A stretch of DNA of 64,000 nucleotides from Ferrimonas marina (GTDB lineage: Bacteria > Pseudomonadota > Gammaproteobacteria > Enterobacterales > Shewanellaceae), in NCBI RefSeq assembly GCF_900129905.1, contig NZ_FQXG01000002.1:186001-250000 (forward strand), given 5' to 3'. This document shows positions 36,269 to 45,287 of the stretch, piece by piece (the stretch's first letter is position 1; each line of letters begins with the position of its first letter). The position numbers were made by a program, and so were the translations under genes. Under the pieces are notes generated by a model. The model was given only the letters and a program-made list of their open reading frames with translations. It did no database searches and was not told where the DNA came from.

Positions 36269-37195
36269 TCAGCCCTTATCCATTCGAGAGCTGGGCACGC
36301 CTCCCATGGCGACAACGTACTCTTTGATCTCCTCCACCAAGAGCTTTTTGATGCCGGACACCTGCTCAGAAAAAGGCGACCACACCGCCAATGGGAAAGC
36401 GACCTCCCGCAACACCTCATCCGCCTGCACCGCCACCAATCGCTCCTTCACGTACTCGGTCTCGATCAGCGCCCGCGGCAGCAAACTCCAGCCCACCCCC
36501 TGTTCCACCAGCTTTATTGCCAAGGACAATTGATCAACCCGCTCATAGTTGGCGGAGAGGATCACCTTCTCAGACAGCTCATCCTCAATCATCGAGCTGA
36601 GCACCAACTGGCGTTCGGTCTTTAATGCCGTGAAGACCTGATCGGAGGGCATCTTGGCCAATGGGCTGTCTTTGGCAACGTAAGCGCCAAAGGTGAGATA
36701 ACCCAGGAAGGTGGCATCCATGCTGTGGATGACGCTGCGCTGCTCGATATTGACAATGCCGATGTGAACCCGGCCCTCGTTGAGCGCACTTTTGGTCTCA
36801 TTCTTGGTGAGGGCGATAAAGTTCACCGCCATGCTGGGGTACTTCTCCGCCAAACGCAGCCGGATTGCAGCCAACAGGCCGTGGGGCAGGATGGTGGTAT
36901 AGCCCAGGTTGAGGGTTTCGAGCTGGTTGAAAGAGAGACTCAGGGCAAACTTATCAAAGGCGCGAGCCTGCTCAATCACCTGCTTGCCGTAGTGGTAAAG
37001 CTTCTCCCCTTCGATGGTGGGATTGACCGACCGGCCCACCCGCTCAAACAGCTCCACCCCCACCAGGTCTTCCAGGTTGCCGATCACCTGGGCCACCGTG
37101 GTACGGTGCTTCTCCAACTTGGCGGCGGCCTTACTGAAGCTGCCGTACTCGTACACGGTGACAAAGGCACTGAGCTGTTCAAGGCTGAAAAGCAT
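36269..37195 (-). CDS. LysR-family transcriptional regulator
   Basis: 308-aa regulator. The ATG at 37195 follows AGGGA with a 6-nt spacer, so the longer upstream frame was discarded. The winged-helix domain is residues 1-60 (LEQLSAFVTVYEYGSFSKAA, then KHRTTVAQVIGNLEDLVGVELF). The substrate-binding domain follows from about residue 90. It is divergent from an outer-membrane/lipoprotein gene cluster that it may control; LysR regulators often act on the divergent unit. Ligand unknown. Confidence 0.88.
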   Translation of the reverse strand: MLFSLEQLSAFVTVYEYGSFSKAAAKLEKHRTTVAQVIGNLEDLVGVELFERVGRSVNPTIEGEKLYHYGKQVIEQARAFDKFALSLSFNQLETLNLGYTTILPHGLLAAIRLRLAEKYPSMAVNFIALTKNETKSALNEGRVHIGIVNIEQRSVIHSMDATFLGYLTFGAYVAKDSPLAKMPSDQVFTALKTERQLVLSSMIEDELSEKVILSANYERVDQLSLAIKLVEQGVGWSLLPRALIETEYVKERLVAVQADEVLREVAFPLAVWSPFSEQVSGIKKLLVEEIKEYVVAMGGVPSSRMDKG

Positions 37196-37532
37196 CTGGA
37201 TTCCCTCACTATTTTGCCATAATCCTGGGCGACTCATTCTCACGGGCGCAAAAGTCTAACCATTCTCACCTTGCCCGTTTCTGAACAGATGATCGAGTTC
37301 AATTGTAGGATTTCGTCCGTCAAGTGCGATTGTTCCGTTGCAATCCTCGTCGCTAGTATGCGCCCCCACAGCCGATGGGAGCCAATACAGCGGGTAACCC
37401 CTGCATCAACAACAGTGCCTCTCTCATCGCCTGATGCGCCCTCCTCGGGCAACTCGATACGATCTGAACAAGGGAGTTCGGATCCGACGATGATCCGACC
37501 CCTTCCATAGCTTTGGCGGGTCGCTATCTGGA
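37196..37532. promoter_or_regulatory. LysR / outer-membrane cluster divergent control region
   Basis: 337 bp with no gene. A dyad GATTG/CAATC at 37328-37345 contains the T-N11-A pattern (T37330, A37342) typical of LysR-type binding sites. It lies about 135 bp from the LysR start and 190 bp from the first cluster gene. The remainder shows no feature I can support. Confidence 0.4.
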
Positions 37533-39218
37533 ATGCACATCATGAGTTACCAAGAACAGTTCTCGCCCTACCAAGTTGCTCTGTCGTCCGCCAAGTGGAT
37601 GACCCTGTTTGTTGGCCTGTCCATTGGCGCTGATGCCATGGCGGAGCAAACCGAAGAGGAGTTCGTCGCCTCTGCCGGTAAGCCCAATGTGTTTGAACAG
37701 CACGGCCTGCCCGCCAACCTGCCGAAGCTGGGCCTAAGCTCCCTGAGCCAGAGCGAGCACCTGCTGGAGCTGGCCACCCGTCGCTACGAGACCGAGGATG
37801 GCGTTGAAGAATCCCAGGCCTTTTTGGTGCAGACCACTGACACCAAGGGCAACATCGACTTGCGCATTAAGTACAACCCCTCTGAGCTGGACGAGCATGA
37901 AGACCTGGTGGATCGCATCGAGACCCTGACCCGCTCCCAGTACCGCCTGAAGAAGTACGCCCAGAGCTACGACCGCTCCTCAGTGCAGGTGGATGAGCAG
38001 GACAACGGTCAGCTGGTGATCAGCTTTAACTACTCCAAGTTTGGCCTGCCCCAGGACATCGCCTACTTCCGCCACATGCAGGTGGAAGTGGTGGCACAAG
38101 ACGGCGAGGTCGAGACCATGACCGTCACCAACCGCGAGCCCTTTGATCTGGATGGCTACCGCATCAATGAGTACCGCCAAACCCTGAACTTCCGCACCCT
38201 GGAGAATGGCCGGGTGCTGATGGCGCAAAAGGTGCTGGACGCCAAGGGCACCCGCAAGGGCAAGCCGGTATCCCTGCACCTGGAAGTCACCCCGGTTGCG
38301 GTGTACGACGACGAGCTGGGCACCGTGGTGCTGGATGATCCGCTGCTGCAGAAGGCCTCTGATCCGCGTCTGCGTGAGCAAACCGTTAAGCTGCATCGCG
38401 TGTTCCCGCTGATGGGCGATATGGTGCGCCGACAGGGCATCGACCTGCCCCTGCCCTTTGGTGTGTCCGTCTCCTACCGCAACCAGAACATGGACGTCGG
38501 CTTTAACGACTTCGACATCATGGGCGCCATCCTCAACGACGTTATCGATCCTGAGGCCACCTTCGGCGATGTAAATGCGGAGATCCTGACCGTCCGTGGC
38601 GACGTGAACATCCTGCCTTTCTGGAACGTGTTCGGTCATGTTGGCAAGCTCAACGTCACCGCCGACGTAGACGCCCAATACACCGGTCTGCTGGGTGACG
38701 TGCTGGAAGACAACCTGGGTACCATCGGTGGGCCGATGGCCTGTAACTACCTGGAAGGACAACTGGGGGCCAACCTCTGTGACCCGACCCGCTTTAACGT
38801 GCCGCTGGATCTGAACTACACCATCGCCGGTGTGGGTACCACCCTGTCAGTCGGCTACAAGCAGTTCTTCGCCTCGGTGACCGCCAGCTTCACCAAGACC
38901 CTGTTTGAGAACAGCGATCACTGGGGTGATGGCGTACTGACCGTACAGCCAATGCTGGGTTACCAGTTTGCTGACGCCCGCGCCCAGGTGTTTATCGGTG
39001 CTGAATACCAGGACCTGGACCCGCGCATGACCGGCAACCTGGGCTACATCGACGCCCTGGGCCGCGACTTCACCTACGACGTGGGGGTAGAGCTGAACAA
39101 GTGGGCTGGCCTGATTGGCTTCAACAAGCAGATTGGCAAGAACTTCAACCTCACCGCACTGTACAACCTGGGTGAGACCCGTGACTCCTTCACCCTGAAC
39201 CTGGGCTACCGGTTCTGA
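37533..39218 (+). CDS. putative outer-membrane protein, first gene of an envelope cluster
   Basis: 561-aa protein with a likely signal peptide (hydrophobic MTLFVGLSIGADAMA after a long polar N-terminus; cleavage after AMA near residue 37). The start may instead be the ATG at 37542. The last third alternates aromatic and glycine residues and ends in NLGYRF, the C-terminal aromatic signature of outer-membrane barrels. Residues 90-260 are soluble and charged. I do not recognise the family. It lies 65 bp upstream of a BamA/TamA-like barrel gene on the same strand. Confidence 0.7.
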   Translation: MHIMSYQEQFSPYQVALSSAKWMTLFVGLSIGADAMAEQTEEEFVASAGKPNVFEQHGLPANLPKLGLSSLSQSEHLLELATRRYETEDGVEESQAFLVQTTDTKGNIDLRIKYNPSELDEHEDLVDRIETLTRSQYRLKKYAQSYDRSSVQVDEQDNGQLVISFNYSKFGLPQDIAYFRHMQVEVVAQDGEVETMTVTNREPFDLDGYRINEYRQTLNFRTLENGRVLMAQKVLDAKGTRKGKPVSLHLEVTPVAVYDDELGTVVLDDPLLQKASDPRLREQTVKLHRVFPLMGDMVRRQGIDLPLPFGVSVSYRNQNMDVGFNDFDIMGAILNDVIDPEATFGDVNAEILTVRGDVNILPFWNVFGHVGKLNVTADVDAQYTGLLGDVLEDNLGTIGGPMACNYLEGQLGANLCDPTRFNVPLDLNYTIAGVGTTLSVGYKQFFASVTASFTKTLFENSDHWGDGVLTVQPMLGYQFADARAQVFIGAEYQDLDPRMTGNLGYIDALGRDFTYDVGVELNKWAGLIGFNKQIGKNFNLTALYNLGETRDSFTLNLGYRF

Positions 39219-39283
39219 TTTGACCCTCGGCCACCAGCCGGACTGGAAACAGCGCTGGTGGCCCGACTATTGTGATACCTAAG

Positions 39284-40462
39284 ATGAAGAAAAACAGAAC
39301 CCTAGCAGCGGCAGCCATGGCACTGGCCGCGCCCCAGGCACTGGCCGCCATCGACTTTAGCGATCCAGTCGATGGCCGCTTCGACATGGGCAACTACCTG
39401 GCGGAGAACGCCTACGGCTTCTTGCCGGTGCCGATCATCGTCACTGAGCCCGCCGTGGGCTACGGTTTTGGTGTTGCTGGCCTGTTCCTGCACGAGTCCG
39501 AGGCGGACAAGCAGGCCCGCAAAGAGCAGGCACTCACCAGCTTTGACGGCGGCGCTTCCCTGCTGCCGCCGGCGGCGACCGTGGTCGGTGCCCTAGGCAC
39601 CGAGAACGGTTCCTGGTTTGCCCTGGCAGGCCACCGCCACACCTGGGGTGAAGATAAGATCCGCTACCTCGGTGGCGTGGGGATGGGTCAGATCACCCTG
39701 GATCTCTACTCAGACCTCGGCGGCCTGCTACCCAACGATCAGCGCATGAGCTTCAACACTGAGACCGAGGCCGTAGCGGTACTGCAGGAAGTGCAGGCTA
39801 GAGTGGGCGACACCCCGTTGCTGCTCGGGGTGAAACAGTTCTATGCCAAGACCACCCTCTCCTCCTCCAGCGACATCGTCGATGGCATCTTCCGCCTGAC
39901 CGGATTGGACGACAGCACCATCTCAGGCCTGGGTTTGGTGGCGGAGTACGACACCCGCAACAACCTGTTCTACCCGACCGAAGGCTACGAGGTGAGAGTC
40001 GATTACATGGTGTACGACGACGCCATCGGCTCTGACTACGACTACCAGAACCTCACCGTCACCGGTGAAGCCTACTTCCCATTGGCAGAGAAATGGGCCG
40101 TGGCTGTAGCTGGTCGCTACGAGGCGCAGTACAGCGATGAGTCCGTGTTGCCGCCCACCATGCAGCCCTACATTCAGCTGCGCGGTATTTCGGCCTTCCG
40201 CTACCAGGGCGATGAAGTCGGCGCGGTACAGGCCCAGCTGAGCTACAAGATCGACAACCGCTGGACCCTGCTGGGCTTCTACGGCGTCGGTCAGACCCGT
40301 CAGGACAGCCTGACCAGTGGTCAGGAGAGCCGCACCGCCGACGCCTACGGTACCGGCTTCCGTTACAAGATCGCCCGACGCTACGGCATCCACATGGGGG
40401 TGGACGTCGCCTTCAGTGACGAAGACCAGGCGTTCTACATCACCATGGGCACCGGCTTCTAA
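39284..40462 (+). CDS. BamA/TamA-like (surface antigen D15 type) outer-membrane protein
   Basis: 392-aa protein. I start at the ATG at 39284, which gives a clean signal peptide (MKKNRTLAAAAMALAAPQALA); a GTG at 39272 is in frame. The patterns GFLPVPIIVTEPAVGYGFG, LGLVAEYDTRNNLFYPTEGYEV and the terminal FYITMGTGF match the D15/bacterial surface-antigen barrel without POTRA domains. This short subtype is widespread in marine gammaproteobacteria, and its function is not established. Middle gene of the cluster. Confidence 0.82.
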   Translation: MKKNRTLAAAAMALAAPQALAAIDFSDPVDGRFDMGNYLAENAYGFLPVPIIVTEPAVGYGFGVAGLFLHESEADKQARKEQALTSFDGGASLLPPAATVVGALGTENGSWFALAGHRHTWGEDKIRYLGGVGMGQITLDLYSDLGGLLPNDQRMSFNTETEAVAVLQEVQARVGDTPLLLGVKQFYAKTTLSSSSDIVDGIFRLTGLDDSTISGLGLVAEYDTRNNLFYPTEGYEVRVDYMVYDDAIGSDYDYQNLTVTGEAYFPLAEKWAVAVAGRYEAQYSDESVLPPTMQPYIQLRGISAFRYQGDEVGAVQAQLSYKIDNRWTLLGFYGVGQTRQDSLTSGQESRTADAYGTGFRYKIARRYGIHMGVDVAFSDEDQAFYITMGTGF

Positions 40463-40496
40463 CCCAAGCCCATCCCAGACCCTCAAACAAAAAGTA

Positions 40497-40522
40497 CCGG
40501 ACGGCCCCACGAGGCCGTCCGG
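40497..40522. other. strong GC-rich hairpin between cluster genes 2 and 3
   Basis: CCGGACGGCC/GGCCGTCCGG, a perfect 10-bp stem with a 6-nt loop and no T run on either side. It probably stabilises or processes mRNA, or is a weak terminator. Confidence 0.65.
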
Positions 40523-40639
40523 GTATGGCTGTGCTCCATCGACGGATCACGCCCATCAAAAGCGATTGGAGACGATGGCGCTCAATTTTTATCCTGTGCG
40601 CCATCGTTCATACCAGCTCCTATAAAGGTGGAAAACAAC

Positions 40640-42268
40640 ATGACCCGACGTTTTGCCCTGCCCCTGCTCACCCTGGCCCTGGCCGCCTGCAGCAGCGATG
40701 ACAGCACCCGCACCCCGGCCTACCCGGAAACCCAGATCCCGGACGCCGAGCACGTAGCCCCGCTTCGCCCCGGCCTCTACATGAGCGCCCAAGGCTTTGC
40801 CAACTGCGGCATCGAGGGCGTTCGTTACGCCTTTCAGGATGCCGAAGGCACCGTGGTGGGCGAGGTGATGACCAGCGACGCCCAGGGCTTCATTGACCTG
40901 GCCGCGGCACCCGAAGGTGCCAAGTACGTCAGCTACGCCTACACCCCGGACCCGCAGCTGATCCGCTGGGACAGCAGCACCTTCGAGCTGGCGATGTTCG
41001 ACGGCGATGAGCAGTCCTACCGTGTTGAGATCGCCAACGTCGAGCCGCAGCATGTGACGCCGTGCAGCGCCATCCAGGGCAAGAGCAAGGTGATCTACCT
41101 GCAGGACCAAAGCGAGTGGGCCGATGCCGAGATCCAGGCCGTGGGTGATGGGGTACTGGACTACAACGGTGGCACCCTGGTATTGGCCAACGACACCGAG
41201 GTACAGTTGCTGGCGTACCAGAACGGCCAGCTGGTGGGCAGCGAGCAGATCAACAGCGCAGACTACGACGACGGTGACGAACTGCCGGTGACCCTGGCGG
41301 ATGCCCCCGCGTCTCTGCTGGTGGAAGATCTGATGGAGCAGGAGTGGAGCGAGCAATACCTGGGCTTGCGCAGCTCTCGTGCGCCGATGACTCAGTCTAT
41401 CCTGGGCCAACTGCAGGATGGCGTGGTCGCCCTGCTGGGCCAGAGCGATGAAGAGTTCAGCCACAGCGCTAGCTTTGAATATAAGCAGGACGATGTACTG
41501 AGCCTTCAACGCATCGACGCCCAGGACAACCTGTTGGCCGCTCAGCCGATGGCCTTTGGCCTGGCGACCGACGTGCCCTTTGTCTCCAGCAGCATCGACT
41601 TTCCCTTTATGCTCAGCGACACCCTGTGTGATTCCCTGGGCGGCTTGAGCTACAGCGATCTGGTGGCCTTTTTTGACGATTTGCGGGAGAAGTACCCGGC
41701 CATCGGCATTCCGGAGTTGCCCAACCTGCCCATCGACCCGGAGTTTATCCCCAACTGTGAACTGAACCAGTTGGCCTATCGCCTGGGCAATGAGAAGGAC
41801 CTGGAAACCGGCCGCTTCGCCGCCCGCTACAGCGCCACCTACTTTACCGGTGCCAGCACCGAGGACGGCCTGTGCAGCAGCACCGAAAGCGACTGCCGCC
41901 TGATCAACCGCAACGTCTACGCCATGGCGGAGCACGAACAGAAAGAGAGCCAAATCTGGCCGCCGGTCATCGGCTACAGCCGCGGCAACTTCTTTGTGCC
42001 GGATCTGCCGGTGGAGCTGACCTTCCAGACCATCGGCGGCATGATTGCCCGTCAGGCCTTCGTGGTTAGCGACCAGCAGGGCCCGCAGTTCCTCCACGCC
42101 CTGGCCAACGGCGAAGCCGGCCAGCTGGTGGACAACAGTGGCGACCACGAAACGCCGATCCGTAAGGCCCGCCTCAAGCGCATCGGCCAGGCCGACCTGC
42201 CGCTGGAGCAGGACCAGTTCGACGCCCGCTACCGCAGCAGCTACCAGGCCGTCGGTAAGGTGAACTAA
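40640..42268 (+). CDS. large putative lipoprotein, third gene of the envelope cluster
   Basis: 542 aa. The ATG at 40640 has AAGGTGG eight bases upstream (an in-frame GTG at 40628 overlaps that site). The signal MTRRFALPLLTLALAACSS has lipobox LAAC at residues 14-17. The mature part is acidic, with early beta-rich blocks (RYAFQDAEGTVVGEV), and contains several cysteines (CGIEG, CSAIQ, LCDSLGG, NCEL, LCSSTESDC). No family recognised. Its last codons and terminator are duplicated 2.65 kb downstream. Coupled by position to the two outer-membrane proteins upstream. Confidence 0.75.
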   Translation: MTRRFALPLLTLALAACSSDDSTRTPAYPETQIPDAEHVAPLRPGLYMSAQGFANCGIEGVRYAFQDAEGTVVGEVMTSDAQGFIDLAAAPEGAKYVSYAYTPDPQLIRWDSSTFELAMFDGDEQSYRVEIANVEPQHVTPCSAIQGKSKVIYLQDQSEWADAEIQAVGDGVLDYNGGTLVLANDTEVQLLAYQNGQLVGSEQINSADYDDGDELPVTLADAPASLLVEDLMEQEWSEQYLGLRSSRAPMTQSILGQLQDGVVALLGQSDEEFSHSASFEYKQDDVLSLQRIDAQDNLLAAQPMAFGLATDVPFVSSSIDFPFMLSDTLCDSLGGLSYSDLVAFFDDLREKYPAIGIPELPNLPIDPEFIPNCELNQLAYRLGNEKDLETGRFAARYSATYFTGASTEDGLCSSTESDCRLINRNVYAMAEHEQKESQIWPPVIGYSRGNFFVPDLPVELTFQTIGGMIARQAFVVSDQQGPQFLHALANGEAGQLVDNSGDHETPIRKARLKRIGQADLPLEQDQFDARYRSSYQAVGKVN

Positions 42269-42329
42269 GGTTCCACCCACGAAAAAGCCCCGCTCTCTAG
42301 CAATAGAGGCGGGGCTTTTTGCTGGCCGC
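42241..42329 (+). repeat. 89-bp direct repeat, copy 1 (gene 3' end plus terminator)
   Basis: Covers the final codons of the lipoprotein gene (YQAVGKVN, stop) and its terminator. Copy 2 at 44891-44979 matches at 84 of 89 positions by eye. Confidence 0.95.
42282..42320 (+). terminator. terminator of the envelope lipoprotein gene
   Basis: AAAAAGCCCCGC pairs with GCGGGGCTTTTT around an inner CTCTA/TAGAG stem with loop GCAA. Confidence 0.92.
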
Positions 42330-42483
42330 TTTATCTTTCCACTACCCGTCAGCCTGTCCAACCTCACCCTGCGATCTCGCAATAGAAGTCAAAGCGAAAA
42401 GCTCTGACATTTAAGCTCCCTTAAGCCAGTCGCTACTGCTAAGTGGCTGGCTTATCTGTTTCATCTAGAGGTTACTAAAGTTC

Positions 42484-42606
42484 CGTATCCAGCCCATTGA
42501 TTGAGCTGAATTCGCTTGGTAGCTTGGAGTCACTTTCGCTAGGAGAATGAAGTAGACCAATGTGTCGATGACAGCGGGATTCCGCTTAATACCACTGTTA
42601 TGTGTT
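42484..42606 (+). repeat. about 123-bp intergenic repeat, copy A
   Basis: Shares with copy B (45154-45278) an ordered set of identical blocks: CGTATCC, ATTGATTGAGC, ATTCGCTTG, CACTTTC, ATGAAGT, TCCGCTTAATA and CACTGTT. Spacing is conserved and about three quarters of positions are identical. A hairpin AGCGG/CCGCT precedes the TTAATA block. It ends 23 bp before the start of the next gene. Confidence 0.9.
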
Positions 42607-42629
42607 CAACTCGAATCAAGGAGGATTCG

Positions 42630-42902
42630 ATGGATAAAGACCAATACGAAGCATGGACGGCTACTCGCTCAAAAGGATGCCTCCGATACTGCGTGATAGA
42701 TGGACTCTTAACCTGGGGAGTTCCAATGTTCATTGCTATGGCGTTTATGAGCCGACCGTTTTCTGAAGGCTTTCTGTCTAAAGCCGCGATAGTTCATTAC
42801 ATAGTGTGGCCAGTCGCTGGGCTTTTATATGGTTTAATAATGTGGCTCGTAAATGATCGTAAGTACAAAAAGTATTCCGTGGCCAACGAAACAAACACAT
42901 AG
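42630..42902 (+). CDS. small membrane protein (90 aa)
   Basis: The ATG at 42630 follows AAGGAGG with a 6-nt spacer. Two predicted transmembrane helices are present: residues 27-42 (LTWGVPMFIAMAFMS) and 53-74 (AIVHYIVWPVAGLLYGLIMWLV). The tail is short and basic. Lower GC than the flanking core genes. No family recognised. It lies directly behind repeat copy A and has no terminator of its own. Confidence 0.65.
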   Translation: MDKDQYEAWTATRSKGCLRYCVIDGLLTWGVPMFIAMAFMSRPFSEGFLSKAAIVHYIVWPVAGLLYGLIMWLVNDRKYKKYSVANETNT

Positions 42903-43156
42903 CAATCCCAATCAGAATTGCGCACTCCGTGCAGGGGAGCTCGCTACGATCCGCCCCTTTTAGTGGCATAAAGGCGACTAGTTAGATGAAGGAACCCGGT
43001 TGCATCATCATTGCTATAACGACCCTCTTTGGTAGTTTGCATTTCCATGGGGAACATTTTTTTGGTGGATAAAATACAATTATTCCATTATGACGATTTT
43101 GTTTTTCTCACTTTTCCTGTAGTGACCGTACTAAAGATATAAGGAAATTAATAAGT

Positions 43157-44869
43157 ATGAAGCTAATTGGCTATGTCTTTCTCACAGCACTTGTTCTCGC
43201 AGGTTGTGGAGGTGGCAGCGACTCAGAAAGAACAGATACTCCAACGCCGGATATCCCGGAAGTACCCGAATCTCCGGATGAGGAAAATCCTGAGGAGGAT
43301 GACTCCGAGGAAGAAACGGATGGAGGTGAAACTCCTGGGGAAGATACCCCTCCAGAGCCAGCAGAGCCTGTTGTGACACTGGATGTTGAGACTCCGACAG
43401 TGCAATTGCTAGGCAGTGTGGGCGATGCTTTACCAATTTCTGTTGAGGGGGCATGGTCTGCGACCGATTTGGGGGACCATAGCTTGTATGTTCGTCTAGT
43501 CGATGAGGACGGACGCCTTGTTAAAACCGCCATTGCAGAGGTTTCAGAAGTCGACCGATTTACCCTCGAAACCGAGTTGCAGCCGACCTTGGCTGTCGGC
43601 ACACACACGGGAATGATGACGGTGGACGCATGTAAGGATGAGGCCTGTGAGGGTATCTACTCAGATTCATCGGTTTCCTTGACTCTTCAAGTTGAACTTC
43701 AACCTGTTCCTGAATGGCAGACTCACCAAGCAAATGCATCCCACAACGGTTACGTTCCTATTTGGATTAATCACTCGGAGTTCACAAAGTTGTGGGAATG
43801 GCAACGCTCTGAGTCTTCTGAGCCTATTGGCGGTATCAATGCACCAGTCGCCGGGAGTGGCCAGGTATACATCTCAACTGACGTCTATAACGGTGATGCT
43901 GCTGCCATTGCATTGGATGAATTAACCGGTGAAGAGACTTGGCGGCTGTCATTTGGTAGTATGCCTGCACTTAATCCACCAGCCATCAATAACAGCACGT
44001 TATTTGTTTCCACATCGGGACATCAGGATACCAAGGTTTGGGCAATTAGCCGGACCGATGGAAGATTGCAATTTCAGACAAAATTCTCTTCTCAATGGGG
44101 CAATTACCTAGCCCCCACAGTCTATGAAGAGCTCGTTTATCAGACTGGAGGCTATTACGGTGGACAGACCTATGCCTTCGATATCAATAATGGTGCAGAA
44201 CTATGGAGTCAAGGCCCGGGTACTTCCTGGGGAATGGATTCGGCGGCTGTGGATAGCAGGCATGTATACGTTCATAGTGGAAATAAGCTAACCATCTTTG
44301 GCAAAGATAATGGTGAATTGATTGGGACCATTGATGATCCGTTCGGGAATAACAATTACGATTACCACGGTTCTCCAGTAATTGGTTCAAACAACAATGT
44401 TATTGCCTTCAGCGGCGGGGCCTTTAGCGGTCTAGCAAGCAGTAATGCTGAGCATTTCGATAACCGTGTGATCTCAAATTTTGATATTGAGGAGCAGGCG
44501 TACCTTTGGACCAGCCGCTTTACTTACAGGACCTTTTTTGCAGCAGCGAAAGGGGTTATTTATGCAGGAAAGGAAAGTCCAGTAGCTCTGGATGCTATTG
44601 ATGAGTTGACCGGTGAGGTTCTTTGGAGCTGGGTTTCGCCTTCGACGGAAGACACGTCGTTTCACAGAAATGTTGTTTTGACTGACAACCTCTTGTTTGT
44701 CAGCACAAACAAGAATATCTATGCCATTGACTTAGAGACTCAGGAGTCGGTTTGGTCCTATGGTGAGCCCGGTATGATGTCCATTTCAGACAATCGGATC
44801 TTGTTCCTGGCGCCAGGGGCGAGGCGAAGCGATGGCAGGCTGGTGGCTTTTGATCTTCGCTCTAAGTAG
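43157..44869 (+). CDS. lipoprotein with PQQ/BamB-like beta-propeller
   Basis: 570-aa predicted lipoprotein with the signal MKLIGYVFLTALVLAGC (lipobox LAGC). Residues 20-75 are an acidic Pro/Glu/Asp spacer. A beta-sandwich-like region follows to about 190. Repeated blades from about 215 resemble PQQ-like or BamB repeats (AIALDELTGEETWRLSFG, YAFDINNGAELWSQG, DAIDELTGEVLWSWV, YAIDLETQESVWSYG). No PQQ ligand set is evident. Codon use and GC are lower than neighbours, suggesting transfer. It has no terminator of its own except the duplicated one at 44932. Confidence 0.82.
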   Translation: MKLIGYVFLTALVLAGCGGGSDSERTDTPTPDIPEVPESPDEENPEEDDSEEETDGGETPGEDTPPEPAEPVVTLDVETPTVQLLGSVGDALPISVEGAWSATDLGDHSLYVRLVDEDGRLVKTAIAEVSEVDRFTLETELQPTLAVGTHTGMMTVDACKDEACEGIYSDSSVSLTLQVELQPVPEWQTHQANASHNGYVPIWINHSEFTKLWEWQRSESSEPIGGINAPVAGSGQVYISTDVYNGDAAAIALDELTGEETWRLSFGSMPALNPPAINNSTLFVSTSGHQDTKVWAISRTDGRLQFQTKFSSQWGNYLAPTVYEELVYQTGGYYGGQTYAFDINNGAELWSQGPGTSWGMDSAAVDSRHVYVHSGNKLTIFGKDNGELIGTIDDPFGNNNYDYHGSPVIGSNNNVIAFSGGAFSGLASSNAEHFDNRVISNFDIEEQAYLWTSRFTYRTFFAAAKGVIYAGKESPVALDAIDELTGEVLWSWVSPSTEDTSFHRNVVLTDNLLFVSTNKNIYAIDLETQESVWSYGEPGMMSISDNRILFLAPGARRSDGRLVAFDLRSK

Positions 44870-44888
44870 TGCATGCAGGGCAACCAAG

Positions 44889-44920
44889 AGCTACCAAGCC
44901 GTCGGTAAAGTGAACTAAGG
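44889..44920 (+). pseudogene. orphan 3' end of an envelope lipoprotein-like gene
   Basis: The bases encode SYQAVGKVN and a TAA, identical in protein sequence to the end of the lipoprotein at 40640-42268, with only synonymous changes (CAG to CAA, AAG to AAA). No upstream coding body exists; the preceding gene ended at 44869. It is a remnant of a paralogue or of the original target gene. Confidence 0.75.
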
Positions 44921-44979
44921 TTTCAGCCACGAAAAAGCCCCGTTCTCTAGCAATAGAGGCGGGGCTTTTTGCTGGCCGC
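44891..44979 (+). repeat. 89-bp direct repeat, copy 2
   Basis: Matches copy 1 (42241-42329) with five substitutions, including the complete terminator and the bases GCTGGCCGC after it. Similarity ends abruptly there. Confidence 0.95.
44932..44970 (+). terminator. duplicated terminator, serves the BamB-like lipoprotein gene
   Basis: Same stem-loop as at 42282-42320. One outer-stem position has become a mispair or G-U pair (C to T at 44943). Confidence 0.9.
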
Positions 44980-44982
44980 AAA

Positions 44983-45287
44983 ACCGTCTGCCCCCGTCGT
45001 CTAGCCTCGCCTACCCTGGCCTACCCAGCCGCAGCTCAGTCCTCTCGAAGCGTTAGCTACAACGAGCCTCAGCGGCTCTCCAACCTCGTAAAAGCCGGTT
45101 ATTCTCCCTTCAACCCTTGGGTCGACTGTCTCCCTCAACGAACAGTGTCCCATCGTATCCAACTCATTGATTGAGCATGATTCGCTTGTTAGCGTGATGC
45201 CACTTTCACCAGGGTTATGAAGTCGCTCTATGTGCCGCTGGAAGCGGACATTCCGCTTAATAACACTGTTTTATTGTTTGAGGGAAC
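44983..45287. other. intergenic region before the YgjV gene
   Basis: 305 bp. C-rich at 45000-45130 without a gene. The right part is repeat copy B. Confidence 0.6.
45154..45278 (+). repeat. about 123-bp intergenic repeat, copy B
   Basis: Same ordered blocks as copy A. The distal hairpin is stronger here (AAGCGGA/TCCGCTT, 7-bp stem, 3-nt loop), and a short CGCT/AGCG hairpin surrounds TTGTT. AACAGTGT at 45141, just outside, is complementary to ACACTGTT at the end, which would make a long dyad in this copy only. It ends about 10 bp before the next ATG. Confidence 0.9.

Noticed and set aside
42484-45278. Calling the 123-bp repeats integron attC sites
   Set aside because: Ends do not fit RYYYAAC and GTTRRRY, no integrase is present, and gaps between the following genes hold no further sites.
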